A DNA stretch of 64,000 bases from Rhizobium rhizoryzae (GTDB lineage: Bacteria > Pseudomonadota > Alphaproteobacteria > Rhizobiales > Rhizobiaceae), in contig NZ_CP049250.1 of NCBI RefSeq assembly GCF_011046895.1, forward strand, positions 1,345,501 to 1,409,500, given 5' to 3'. The notes beneath the pieces are model-generated. The model ran no database searches, was not told the origin of the DNA, and saw only the letters and a program-made list of their open reading frames with translations. Made by a program: the position numbers and the translations under genes. Shown piece after piece: positions 57,353 through 64,000 of this stretch (the stretch's first letter is position 1; each line of letters begins with the position of its first letter).

Positions 57353-57643
57353 TTAAGCGGCTTCAGCCGTCTTCTTCACGATCTGGCGGCGCAGCAGGCG
57401 AGCGCGCATGGACAGCTCGGTCTCGTCAGCCTTCAGAAGGAAAGCGTCGAGGCCGCCACGATGCTCAACAGAGCGCAGGGCATGAGCAGAAACGCGCAGA
57501 CGGTAACGCTGGCCGAGAGCATCGGAAATCAGCGTAACGTGGCACAGGTTCGGCAAGAACCGACGCTTCGTCTTGTTGTTGGCGTGGCTGACATTGTTGC
57601 CCGACTGGACGCCCTTACCGGTCAATTCGCAAACACGGGACAT
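57353..57643 (-). CDS. rpmB: 50S ribosomal protein L28
   Basis: A 96-residue ribosomal protein: [62 protein letters not shown]. Binds 23S rRNA in the large subunit. Length and sequence match alphaproteobacterial L28, which is longer than the ~78-residue E. coli protein. The much longer in-frame upstream extension is not real. Confidence 0.97.
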   Translation of the reverse strand: MSRVCELTGKGVQSGNNVSHANNKTKRRFLPNLCHVTLISDALGQRYRLRVSAHALRSVEHRGGLDAFLLKADETELSMRARLLRRQIVKKTAEAA

Positions 57644-57832
57644 GGGTACACCTTTGTTCTTCTTTGCAATTGAATGGGGTTTCGGACAAAGTCCGGCCTG
57701 CCGATCCAACTGGTCCTGATTGGAAAGTTGCGGTTCTATAGTCAGTGGGGGCGGTGCCGTCAAGTCATTCCTGGGCACAAACATCCTTAAATGACTCAGA
57801 AATCCGGCACTTGGCCGCTTCGCTTCGCTATT

Positions 57833-57861
57833 TTGTTGCCACAGTGCAAAGGTTATAGAAT
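57833..57861 (+). promoter_or_regulatory. Candidate sigma-70 promoter for the DUF3108 gene
   Basis: TTGTTG and TAGAAT are 17 bases apart and end 32 bases before the gene's ATG. Confidence 0.4.
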
Positions 57862-57893
57862 TGTTAACATCATCCGTTTTTGAAGAGTAGACC

Positions 57894-58670
57894 ATGCTCA
57901 AGCAAGGCCGAAGCATTCTCATCCTGACTGTCGCTGCCTTGGGTCTGGCTGCGCAACCGGCGGTGCCCGCCTCCATCCGCCATGTCAGCGAATACGACAT
58001 CTCGCTTGGCCTGCTGCCGATCGCCACTGCGTCTTTCGCCAGCGAATTCAACGCGAAAGACTACAAGATCGCCGGATCCTTCAAGTCTGCGGGGCTCGTC
58101 AATCTATTCAGCCGCATCTCCGCCGATACCGATGTGACGGGGGTTGTGCAGGGCAAGAAGCTGCAGACCGGCAGCTACAAACTCACCTATACGCGTGGGA
58201 AGAAAACCCGCATCTACACCGTGGGTTACCGCAACGGCGATGTGGTCTCCACCTCCATTTCGCCTGAACCGGGCACGCGCCCGGCCAGTTGGGTGCCGGT
58301 CACCGAAGCGGATCTTCGTTCGGTCATGGACCCGATTTCGGGTCTGATTTTCCCGGATGGCGCCTCTGTCTGCCCATCGCGCATGCAGGTTTATGACGGT
58401 GAGTCGCGCATGGATCTCGTGCTTTCGCCAAAGGGTTCGAAGCCGTTCTCGACCAAGGGTTTCAAGGGCGATGCGCTGGTTTGCGAGGTGCGCTATGAAC
58501 CAAAAGCCGGCTATCGCAAGGGGCGCAGCGATATCGAGTTCCTGAAGAAGCAGCGCATGGAAGTGTGGTTTGCAAAGGCAGAGGGCGCTAATGTATATGC
58601 TCCCGTCTATGCACGTATTCCGACCAAGGTCGGCGATGTCTATGTCACGGCGACGAAATACGGCGGTTAA
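57894..58670 (+). CDS. DUF3108 domain-containing exported protein
   Basis: A 258-residue protein with a signal peptide ([24 protein letters not shown]) followed by a DUF3108 domain ([17 protein letters not shown]..., [30 protein letters not shown]). Two cysteines near residues 161 and 200 could form a disulfide in the periplasm. The family is of unknown function. It is divergent from rpmB, with a predicted promoter between, and precedes an exporter gene by about 50 bases. Confidence 0.85.
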   Translation: MLKQGRSILILTVAALGLAAQPAVPASIRHVSEYDISLGLLPIATASFASEFNAKDYKIAGSFKSAGLVNLFSRISADTDVTGVVQGKKLQTGSYKLTYTRGKKTRIYTVGYRNGDVVSTSISPEPGTRPASWVPVTEADLRSVMDPISGLIFPDGASVCPSRMQVYDGESRMDLVLSPKGSKPFSTKGFKGDALVCEVRYEPKAGYRKGRSDIEFLKKQRMEVWFAKAEGANVYAPVYARIPTKVGDVYVTATKYGG

Positions 58671-58718
58671 CGGAGCCTGTGCCCGTTCCGCCTGATGGGG
58701 CAGATCGAAGGGGCGGGG

Positions 58719-59609
58719 ATGAAGGTTCGGGGAACGCTGATCGGCTTTACGGCCATTCTCATGTGGTCGCTGCTGGCGCTGATGACTGCCGCCTCCGGCA
58801 CCATGCCACCGTTTCAGCTGGCTGCAATAACCTTTGCCATCGGCAGCCTGCCAGGCGTCTTGCTGCTGGCGGTCAAGCCGGAACGCATCAAGCTTTTGAG
58901 GCAGCCGCCAAAGGTCTGGCTCATCGGCATTGGCGGTCTGTTCGGCTATCACGCGCTGTATTTCACAGCCTTGCGAAATGCCCCGGCGGTCGAAGCGGGT
59001 CTGATCGCCTATCTCTGGCCGCTGCTGATCGTGGTGGGTTCGGCGCTTTTGCCGGGTGAACGCCTGCGCTGGTTCCATGTGGCCGGTGCGATTGCCGGTC
59101 TTGCCGGAACCTTCGCCATCATTTCCCGCTCGGGCCTCAATTTTGATCAGGCCTATCTCTTGGGCTATGGTGCGGCCTTTCTCTGCGCCTTCACCTGGTC
59201 CGGCTATTCGCTGTTGACCCGGCGTTTCGAGGCGGTTTCCACCGATGTCGTGACCGGCTTCTGCCTCGCCACATCAGCGCTTTCTTTCCTCTGCCATCTG
59301 GCTCTGGAAACGACCGTCTGGCCTGCCAATGGCAGCGAATGGGCCGCCGTGATCGGTCTTGGCCTGCTGCCGGTCGGCGCTGCGTTCTACGCCTGGGATT
59401 ACGGCGTGAAAAACGGCGATATCCAGATTCTGGGTGCAGCCAGCTATGCAGCACCGCTGCTCTCGACCCTCATCCTCACGCTCTTCGGCTTTGCGGAACC
59501 AAGTCTCAGGATTGGTCTCGCCTGCCTGCTGATTACCGGTGGTGCCATGCTGGCGGCAAAGGAGATGATCCGGCGGAAGCCTAAGCGAAGCGAAGCCCCC
59601 GCTGAATAA
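58719..59609 (+). CDS. EamA/DMT-family exporter (YddG-like)
   Basis: A 296-residue drug/metabolite transporter with ten predicted membrane segments in two EamA repeats. The second repeat holds AYLLGYGAAFLCAFTWSGYSLLTRRF. The closest well-known type is YddG, an aromatic amino acid exporter, but the substrate is inferred. The ATG used here follows AAGGGG by five bases; an ATG eight codons upstream is also possible. Confidence 0.85.
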   Translation: MKVRGTLIGFTAILMWSLLALMTAASGTMPPFQLAAITFAIGSLPGVLLLAVKPERIKLLRQPPKVWLIGIGGLFGYHALYFTALRNAPAVEAGLIAYLWPLLIVVGSALLPGERLRWFHVAGAIAGLAGTFAIISRSGLNFDQAYLLGYGAAFLCAFTWSGYSLLTRRFEAVSTDVVTGFCLATSALSFLCHLALETTVWPANGSEWAAVIGLGLLPVGAAFYAWDYGVKNGDIQILGAASYAAPLLSTLILTLFGFAEPSLRIGLACLLITGGAMLAAKEMIRRKPKRSEAPAE

Positions 59610-59612
59610 ACG

Positions 59613-60035
59613 TTATGTGCCCGGCTCCCAGCCGGGTTCGGCCATCTCGAATTTCGAGAATTCGAAGCCGGGTGAAACGGTGCAGCCGACGAGGGTGAAG
59701 GCACCCATGGGTTCGGCCGACTGCCATTCATTGGCCTCGACGATGACCTGCGGTCTCTGGCCCTGTTGCAGATCCGGACCGAGAATGGCTTCACGCGGGT
59801 TCTCGCTATCCTTTGCCAGCCGAAGCTTCAACGGATAGCCCGCATAGAAATGCCAGACTTCGACTGCGTCCGTGACCCGATGCCAGTGAGAACGCTCACC
59901 CTGTTCCAGCAGATAGTAGATGGCAGTCGAGTGTCCGCGCTGCCCGCCATTCGTGTCGCGGAAGGTTTCGACATACCAGCCACCTTCCGGGTGACGCTGC
60001 ATGCCGAGTGTCTCTATGATCTCGGCTGCTGTCAC
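59613..60035 (-). CDS. DUF985 cupin protein
   Basis: A 140-residue protein of the cupin superfamily (DUF985/Cupin_5 type): [55 protein letters not shown]. Conserved histidines in [14 protein letters not shown] are the likely metal site. The function of the family is not settled. It overlaps the gloB stop region by four bases (ATGA), so the two are co-translated. Confidence 0.88.
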   Translation of the reverse strand: MTAAEIIETLGMQRHPEGGWYVETFRDTNGGQRGHSTAIYYLLEQGERSHWHRVTDAVEVWHFYAGYPLKLRLAKDSENPREAILGPDLQQGQRPQVIVEANEWQSAEPMGAFTLVGCTVSPGFEFSKFEMAEPGWEPGT

Positions 60036-60805
60036 TTGAAGTTGTCCTTGCGCTTGCGCAGTTCGGCGAAAACATCCTCATTGGTGGCGCCTTCCATGAC
60101 CAGATGGCGGCGGATGTCAGGATCTGCCACGCGCAGGAAAGGATTGGTTTCCTTTTCCAGCCCCATCATGGTGGGTATCGTGAACTTGCCTTCGGCGCGC
60201 AATTCATCGATCTGGCGGGCGCGTCGCTGAAGCACTTCGTTGCTACCGTCCACGCTCAGCGCAAAGCGGGCATTGGATTGCGTATACTCATGGCCAAAGT
60301 AGATGGCCGTCTCATCCGGCAGTACGGCCAGTTTCTGGAAGGAATGCCACATATCGGCGGCGGTTCGCTCAAACAGGCGCCCACAGCCCAGCGCGAAAAG
60401 CGTATCGGCGGCAAACAGGATCTTGTCTTCAGGGAAATGGAAACAGATGTGGCCCGCGGTGTGCCCCGGCGTTTCGAACACCCGAACCGGATGTTCGCCG
60501 AACTGAAACTCATCGCCATCCCCGACCGTACGATCAAGGCCCGGAATGGCAACCGCTTCGTTGATCGGGCCGATGATCTCGCAGCCATAGCGCTCCTTCA
60601 GCGCCAGATTGGCCTCGACGTGATCGGTGTGGTGATGGGTGGTGAAAATATGGGTAATCTTCCAGCCGCGCTTTTCCGCTGCCGTGACGATCGGCCCTTC
60701 CTCGGGAGCATCGATGCAGGCCGTCAATCCGCTTTCGGGATCGTGGACCAGAACGCCATAATTATCGCTTCGGCATGTAAAGACTTCGATTTCCAGAGGT
60801 TTCAT
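60032..60805 (-). CDS. gloB: Hydroxyacylglutathione hydrolase (glyoxalase II)
   Basis: A 257-residue metallo-beta-lactamase-fold enzyme that splits S-lactoylglutathione to lactate and glutathione, the second glyoxalase step. It has the metal motif THHHTDH (residues ~56-62), [26 protein letters not shown] and [13 protein letters not shown]. Start [17 protein letters not shown] matches the family. It is divergent from the methyltransferase gene. Confidence 0.95.
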   Translation of the reverse strand: MKPLEIEVFTCRSDNYGVLVHDPESGLTACIDAPEEGPIVTAAEKRGWKITHIFTTHHHTDHVEANLALKERYGCEIIGPINEAVAIPGLDRTVGDGDEFQFGEHPVRVFETPGHTAGHICFHFPEDKILFAADTLFALGCGRLFERTAADMWHSFQKLAVLPDETAIYFGHEYTQSNARFALSVDGSNEVLQRRARQIDELRAEGKFTIPTMMGLEKETNPFLRVADPDIRRHLVMEGATNEDVFAELRKRKDNFK

Positions 60806-60893
60806 TCGCCAGACCCGTTGCGCTGCACTGTTTGCGACACAATGTAGAGACAGACGACTTGAAGTCCAACCTCCCATCGGTCAGGTTTGGGAA

Positions 60894-61637
60894 ATGCACG
60901 CCGATATTGTCGATCTCAGAGAATTCTATCATTCGCCGCTGGGTGCCTTTGCCGAGCATTCCATCGGTATGGCCCTGAGTTCGCTCTGGGCGCGGCTTCC
61001 GGAAGAGCGGCTGGTGGGGCTGGGCTATGCCGTTCCCTATATCGAGCGCTTTAAGGCTGATACGGAGCGCACATTTGCCTTCATGCCGGCAGGGCAGGGG
61101 GCGGTAAACTGGCCGGTCGGCGATCTTTCCTCGACGGCGCTGGTGTTCGAGGAGGAGCTGCCGCTGCCGGATTCCTCCATCGATCGCATCCTGATGGTGC
61201 ATTCGCTGGAATTTGCCGAAAATCCGCGCGAGACCCTGAAAGAGATGTGGCGGGTGCTGGCGCCGGGTGGGCGGCTGGTCATCGTCGTGCCGAACCGGCG
61301 CGGGGTCTGGGCGCGCATGGAGCATACGCCCTTCGGTTCCGGACGGCCCTATTCACGCCGGCAACTGACGAACCTGCTGCGGGAGACAAATTTCACCCCC
61401 GCCGCCAGCGCGGAAGCGCTGTTCTTTCCGCCGTCGAAGGTGCGGGCCGTCCTCAAGCTTCGTCACGGGCTGGAACGCGTCGGTCGAAGGCTTTGGCCTG
61501 CCTTTTCGGGCGTTCTTATTCTGGAAGCGCAGAAGCGCCTCTATCAGGGGCTTCCCGTTGCGGCACGCGCATCCCGTCGCGTCTTCGTGCCCGTGCTTGG
61601 CGCACAGGGCGTTCCGACGACCAGAAGCCGCAGTTGA
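60894..61637 (+). CDS. Class I SAM-dependent methyltransferase
   Basis: A 247-residue methyltransferase of the type-11 group. The N-terminal motif I is atypical (GLGYAVPYIERF), followed by the central VHSLEFAENPRETLKEMWRVLAPGGRLVIVVPNRRG segment. The substrate is unknown. It is divergent from gloB with 88 bases between, and this pairing is often seen in Rhizobiales as far as I recall. The product ends in a basic, serine-rich tail. Confidence 0.82.
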   Translation: MHADIVDLREFYHSPLGAFAEHSIGMALSSLWARLPEERLVGLGYAVPYIERFKADTERTFAFMPAGQGAVNWPVGDLSSTALVFEEELPLPDSSIDRILMVHSLEFAENPRETLKEMWRVLAPGGRLVIVVPNRRGVWARMEHTPFGSGRPYSRRQLTNLLRETNFTPAASAEALFFPPSKVRAVLKLRHGLERVGRRLWPAFSGVLILEAQKRLYQGLPVAARASRRVFVPVLGAQGVPTTRSRS

Positions 61638-61740
61638 GGTCATGCCTGAGTTGAAGTCGGCCCCGGCCTCGTCTGGCCTCGACAAAAGCGGCTGACCGGA
61701 TTAAGGGCGAAGGGTCTAATTTATGGAAGGTTCCTGTCCC

Positions 61741-62847
61741 ATGGATACAGCCGTGCTGAAGCCCGTTCCCCGCCCCGGAATCATGGATATCGCCGCCTAC
61801 GTGCCGGGTAAGGAACATGCGCCGGGCGTGGCCCGCGTGTTCAAGCTTTCCTCCAACGAGACGCCGCTGGGTGCCAGCCCAAGCGCCATCGATGCATTTC
61901 GTCAGACAGCGGGTCATCTGGAAATCTATCCGGACGGTCAGGCGAACCAGTTGCGCGGCGCGATTGCCGAAACGCACGGCCTGAACCCGGCGAACCTGAT
62001 GTGCGGCAACGGCTCGGACGAGCTTCTGGGCCTGCTGTGCCACGTCTATCTGGGCCAGGGCGATGAGGCGATCATCACCGAGCACGGCTTTCTCGTCTAC
62101 AAGATCCAGATCATGGGTGCCGGTGCCACGCCGGTCACGGTGAAGGAGAAAGAGGCCCGCGTTGACGTGGACGCCATTCTCGCAGCCGTCACGCCGAAGA
62201 CGAAGATGGTGTTTATCGCCAATCCCGGCAATCCGACCGGTACCTATGTTCCTGCTGCGGAAGTGCGCCGTCTGCATGCGGGCCTTCCGAAGAACGTGAT
62301 CCTGGTTCTTGATGCCGCCTATGCCGAATATGTGCACGAGCATGACTACGAAGCGGGTATCGAGCTCGTTTCGTCCAGCCAGAATGTTGTGATGACCCGT
62401 ACCTTCTCCAAGGCTTACGGTCTGGCCGCACTGCGCGTGGGCTGGATGTACGGCCCTGCCGATATCCTCGATGCACTGGACCGTATTCGCGGGCCGTTCA
62501 ACATGAATGCGCCTGCCATTGCCGCAGGGTCCGCTGCCATGCGCGATCAGGCATTCATTGCCAAGGCTGTCGCTCACAACGATGAATGGCTGGCCAAGCT
62601 CACCAAGGCCTTCGAGGAAATGGGGCTGACTGTTACGCCGTCGGTGACCAATTTCGCTCTCATCCACTTCCCGGATGTCGATGGCAAGCGCGCGCCGGAC
62701 GCCGATGAGTTCCTCACCAGCCGCGGCTACATCCTGCGCGCCGTAAAGGGCTATGGTTTCCCCAATGCGCTGCGCATGACGGTGGGTTCGGAAGAAGCCA
62801 ATCTCGGCGTGATTGCCGCAATGCGCGAATTTCTGGGCAAGGCATGA
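61741..62847 (+). CDS. hisC: Histidinol-phosphate aminotransferase
   Basis: A 368-residue PLP enzyme of aminotransferase class I/II. Visible are [15 protein letters not shown], the NPGNPTGTY motif (near 162), and the PLP lysine in [15 protein letters not shown] (near 224). It transaminates imidazole-acetol phosphate in histidine synthesis, and the group also acts on aromatic amino acids. The ATG at MDTAVLK is preferred, with GGAAGG upstream; another ATG six codons earlier is possible. The stop overlaps tyrC (ATGA), suggesting a role in tyrosine and phenylalanine synthesis too. Confidence 0.93.
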   Translation: MDTAVLKPVPRPGIMDIAAYVPGKEHAPGVARVFKLSSNETPLGASPSAIDAFRQTAGHLEIYPDGQANQLRGAIAETHGLNPANLMCGNGSDELLGLLCHVYLGQGDEAIITEHGFLVYKIQIMGAGATPVTVKEKEARVDVDAILAAVTPKTKMVFIANPGNPTGTYVPAAEVRRLHAGLPKNVILVLDAAYAEYVHEHDYEAGIELVSSSQNVVMTRTFSKAYGLAALRVGWMYGPADILDALDRIRGPFNMNAPAIAAGSAAMRDQAFIAKAVAHNDEWLAKLTKAFEEMGLTVTPSVTNFALIHFPDVDGKRAPDADEFLTSRGYILRAVKGYGFPNALRMTVGSEEANLGVIAAMREFLGKA

Positions 62848-63773
62848 GCGGCATTCTGTTTGACCGGATCGCGCTGATCGGCATCGGTCTGATTGGCTCA
62901 TCGATTGCGCGCGACATCAAGGCGCTGGGTCTGGCGGGCGAAGTGGTGATCTCCACCCGCAGCCCCGAAACGCTGAAGCGCGCCGAAGAGCTTGCACTTG
63001 GCGATCGCTACACGACCTCAGCGGCAGAGGCGGTTCGCGATGCGGATCTCGTTATCGTTTCGGTTCCGGTCGGTTCTTCCGGCCTCGTGGCGGAGCAGAT
63101 CGCGCCGAACCTGAAGCCCGGTGCGATCCTGACAGATGTCGGCTCGACGAAAGCCTCCGTGATCGCGCAGATGGCACCGCATGTGCCGGAAGGCGTTCAC
63201 TTCATTCCGGGCCACCCGCTGGCGGGTACGGAAAAATCCGGTCCGGACGCCGGTTTCGAAGGCCTGTTTCGCGGACGCTGGTGCATTTTCACGCCTCTGC
63301 CGGAAACGGATGAGGCAGCTCTCGGTCGTCTGCGGAATTTCTGGATCGCGCTCGGTTCCAAGATCGACGAGATGGACCCGCAGCATCACGACAAGGTGCT
63401 GGCGATCGTCTCTCACCTGCCGCACATCATCGCCTACAATATCGTGGGCACGGCGGACGATCTGGAGACCGTGACGGAATCGGAAGTCATCAAATATTCC
63501 GCGTCCGGTTTCCGTGACTTCACCCGTCTGGCGGCGTCAGACCCCACGATGTGGCGGGATGTGTGCCTGCATAACAAGGATGCCATCCTCGAAATGCTGG
63601 CGCGGTTCTCCGAGGATCTGGCCTATCTGCAGCGGGCAATCCGGTGGGGCGAGGGCGACAAGTTGTTCGAATTGTTCTCGCGCACCCGTACCATTCGCCG
63701 TTCCATCGTTCAGGCGGGCCAGGACGTGGACGCGCCCGACTTTGGTCGCCACGCGCTGGACCCGAAGGCCTGA
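62844..63773 (+). CDS. tyrC: Prephenate/arogenate dehydrogenase family protein TyrC
   Basis: A 309-residue dehydrogenase for tyrosine synthesis. The N-terminal Rossmann motif is [18 protein letters not shown]; substrate-binding [15 protein letters not shown] is near residue 127 and the conserved SHLPHIIAY near 190. Whether prephenate or arogenate is preferred cannot be read. It is coupled to hisC by ATGA, forming an aromatic amino acid pair. Confidence 0.93.
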   Translation: MSGILFDRIALIGIGLIGSSIARDIKALGLAGEVVISTRSPETLKRAEELALGDRYTTSAAEAVRDADLVIVSVPVGSSGLVAEQIAPNLKPGAILTDVGSTKASVIAQMAPHVPEGVHFIPGHPLAGTEKSGPDAGFEGLFRGRWCIFTPLPETDEAALGRLRNFWIALGSKIDEMDPQHHDKVLAIVSHLPHIIAYNIVGTADDLETVTESEVIKYSASGFRDFTRLAASDPTMWRDVCLHNKDAILEMLARFSEDLAYLQRAIRWGEGDKLFELFSRTRTIRRSIVQAGQDVDAPDFGRHALDPKA

Positions 63774-63788
63774 CGAGATACGAAGCCG

Positions 63789-64000
63789 TTATAGCGGCGG
63801 GATCTCGCCAATTGCGATGAAGCCGCCGAGGATGACCTTGCCGTTGTTCAGGGTCAGGTCGATGGCGGCCCTGTCGCCGCCGCCGGTCATGGCAGAGAGC
63901 ATTTTCGTGGCCGTGTCGACCGTCTTGGCCAATTGCGGGGCGCTGGCCTTGATCTGGTCACGCCAGGCGCTCAGCTTGTCGACTTCCACCCGCAGTTTTC
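63789..64000 (-). CDS. DUF2125 family protein, C-terminal fragment (cut by window end)
   Basis: Only the last ~70 residues are visible; the start is beyond the window. The ending LTLNNGKVILGGFIAIGEIPPL resembles the C-terminus of DUF2125 proteins, which follow tyrC in rhizobia. The family consists of exported proteins of unknown function. Assignment rests on this short end and the context. Confidence 0.7.
   Translation of the reverse strand, partial: KLRVEVDKLSAWRDQIKASAPQLAKTVDTATKMLSAMTGGGDRAAIDLTLNNGKVILGGFIAIGEIPPL

Overview
The window is about 60% GC, densely coded, and reads as a chromosomal segment of an alphaproteobacterium of the order Rhizobiales, most likely family Rhizobiaceae (Agrobacterium/Rhizobium-like). 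This rests on the set of genes (FdsGBA-type NAD formate dehydrogenase, TamA/TamB, ALA synthase HemA, cobS-cobT, aroK-aroB next to xerD, a DUF2125 gene after tyrC) and on GC-rich palindromic intergenic repeats of the kind common in rhizobia. It carries no rRNA, no CRISPR array, no IS element and no prophage. One tRNA (Arg, CCT) is present. The species cannot be named from sequence reading alone.

Layout. 1-9.2 kb: formate oxidation. A LysR regulator cut by the window edge precedes fdsG-fdsB-fdsA-fdhD-fdsD, followed by an OFA-family (oxalate/formate) MFS permease. A palindromic repeat element sits between fdsB and fdsA. 9.2-19.5 kb (minus strand): asparaginase, a CheW protein, the TamA-TamB outer-membrane assembly pair with an unusually repetitive TamB, and a glycine-zipper lipoprotein. 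19.6-23.5 kb: coxS-coxL-coxM, a form II CO-dehydrogenase-like molybdenum hydroxylase. 23.5-24.9 kb: hemA behind a perfect FNR/FixK-type box. 24.9-34.7 kb: propionyl-CoA assimilation. A divergent ScfR/PccR-type regulator precedes pccB, a YghU-like glutathione transferase, two tandem paralogues of unknown function, pccA, an oppositely oriented ParDE toxin-antitoxin module, and methylmalonyl-CoA mutase.

34.7-46.6 kb is mixed housekeeping: dxr, an FAD monooxygenase, a hypothetical, an ExoD-like membrane protein behind a perfect 26-bp palindrome, tRNA-Arg, an M20 amidohydrolase, a D-Ala-D-Ala carboxypeptidase, a histidine-rich CobW GTPase, tusA, an L,D-transpeptidase lipoprotein, accA and xerD. 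46.6-54.9 kb holds aroK-aroB-corC, bolA, a DnaJ-domain gene, cobS-cobT and an esterase-like phytase. 55.1-56.6 kb is a gene-poor stretch with a 153-bp tandem duplication, inverted GC-rich repeats and a strongly foldable segment. 56.6-64 kb has a queuosine-precursor transporter, rpmB, a DUF3108 protein, an EamA exporter, a DUF985 cupin, gloB, a methyltransferase, hisC, tyrC and a partial DUF2125 gene.

Themes. Formate oxidation and the form II Cox enzyme both need molybdenum cofactor and deliver electrons from small substrates. Methylmalonyl-CoA mutase needs adenosylcobalamin, and the window also encodes two cobaltochelatase subunits (cobS, cobT) and HemA, which makes the tetrapyrrole precursor. 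The most interesting unexplained items are the two tandem paralogues translationally packed against pccA, the ParDE module inside the propionate locus, the 26-bp palindrome, and the gene-poor repeat region.
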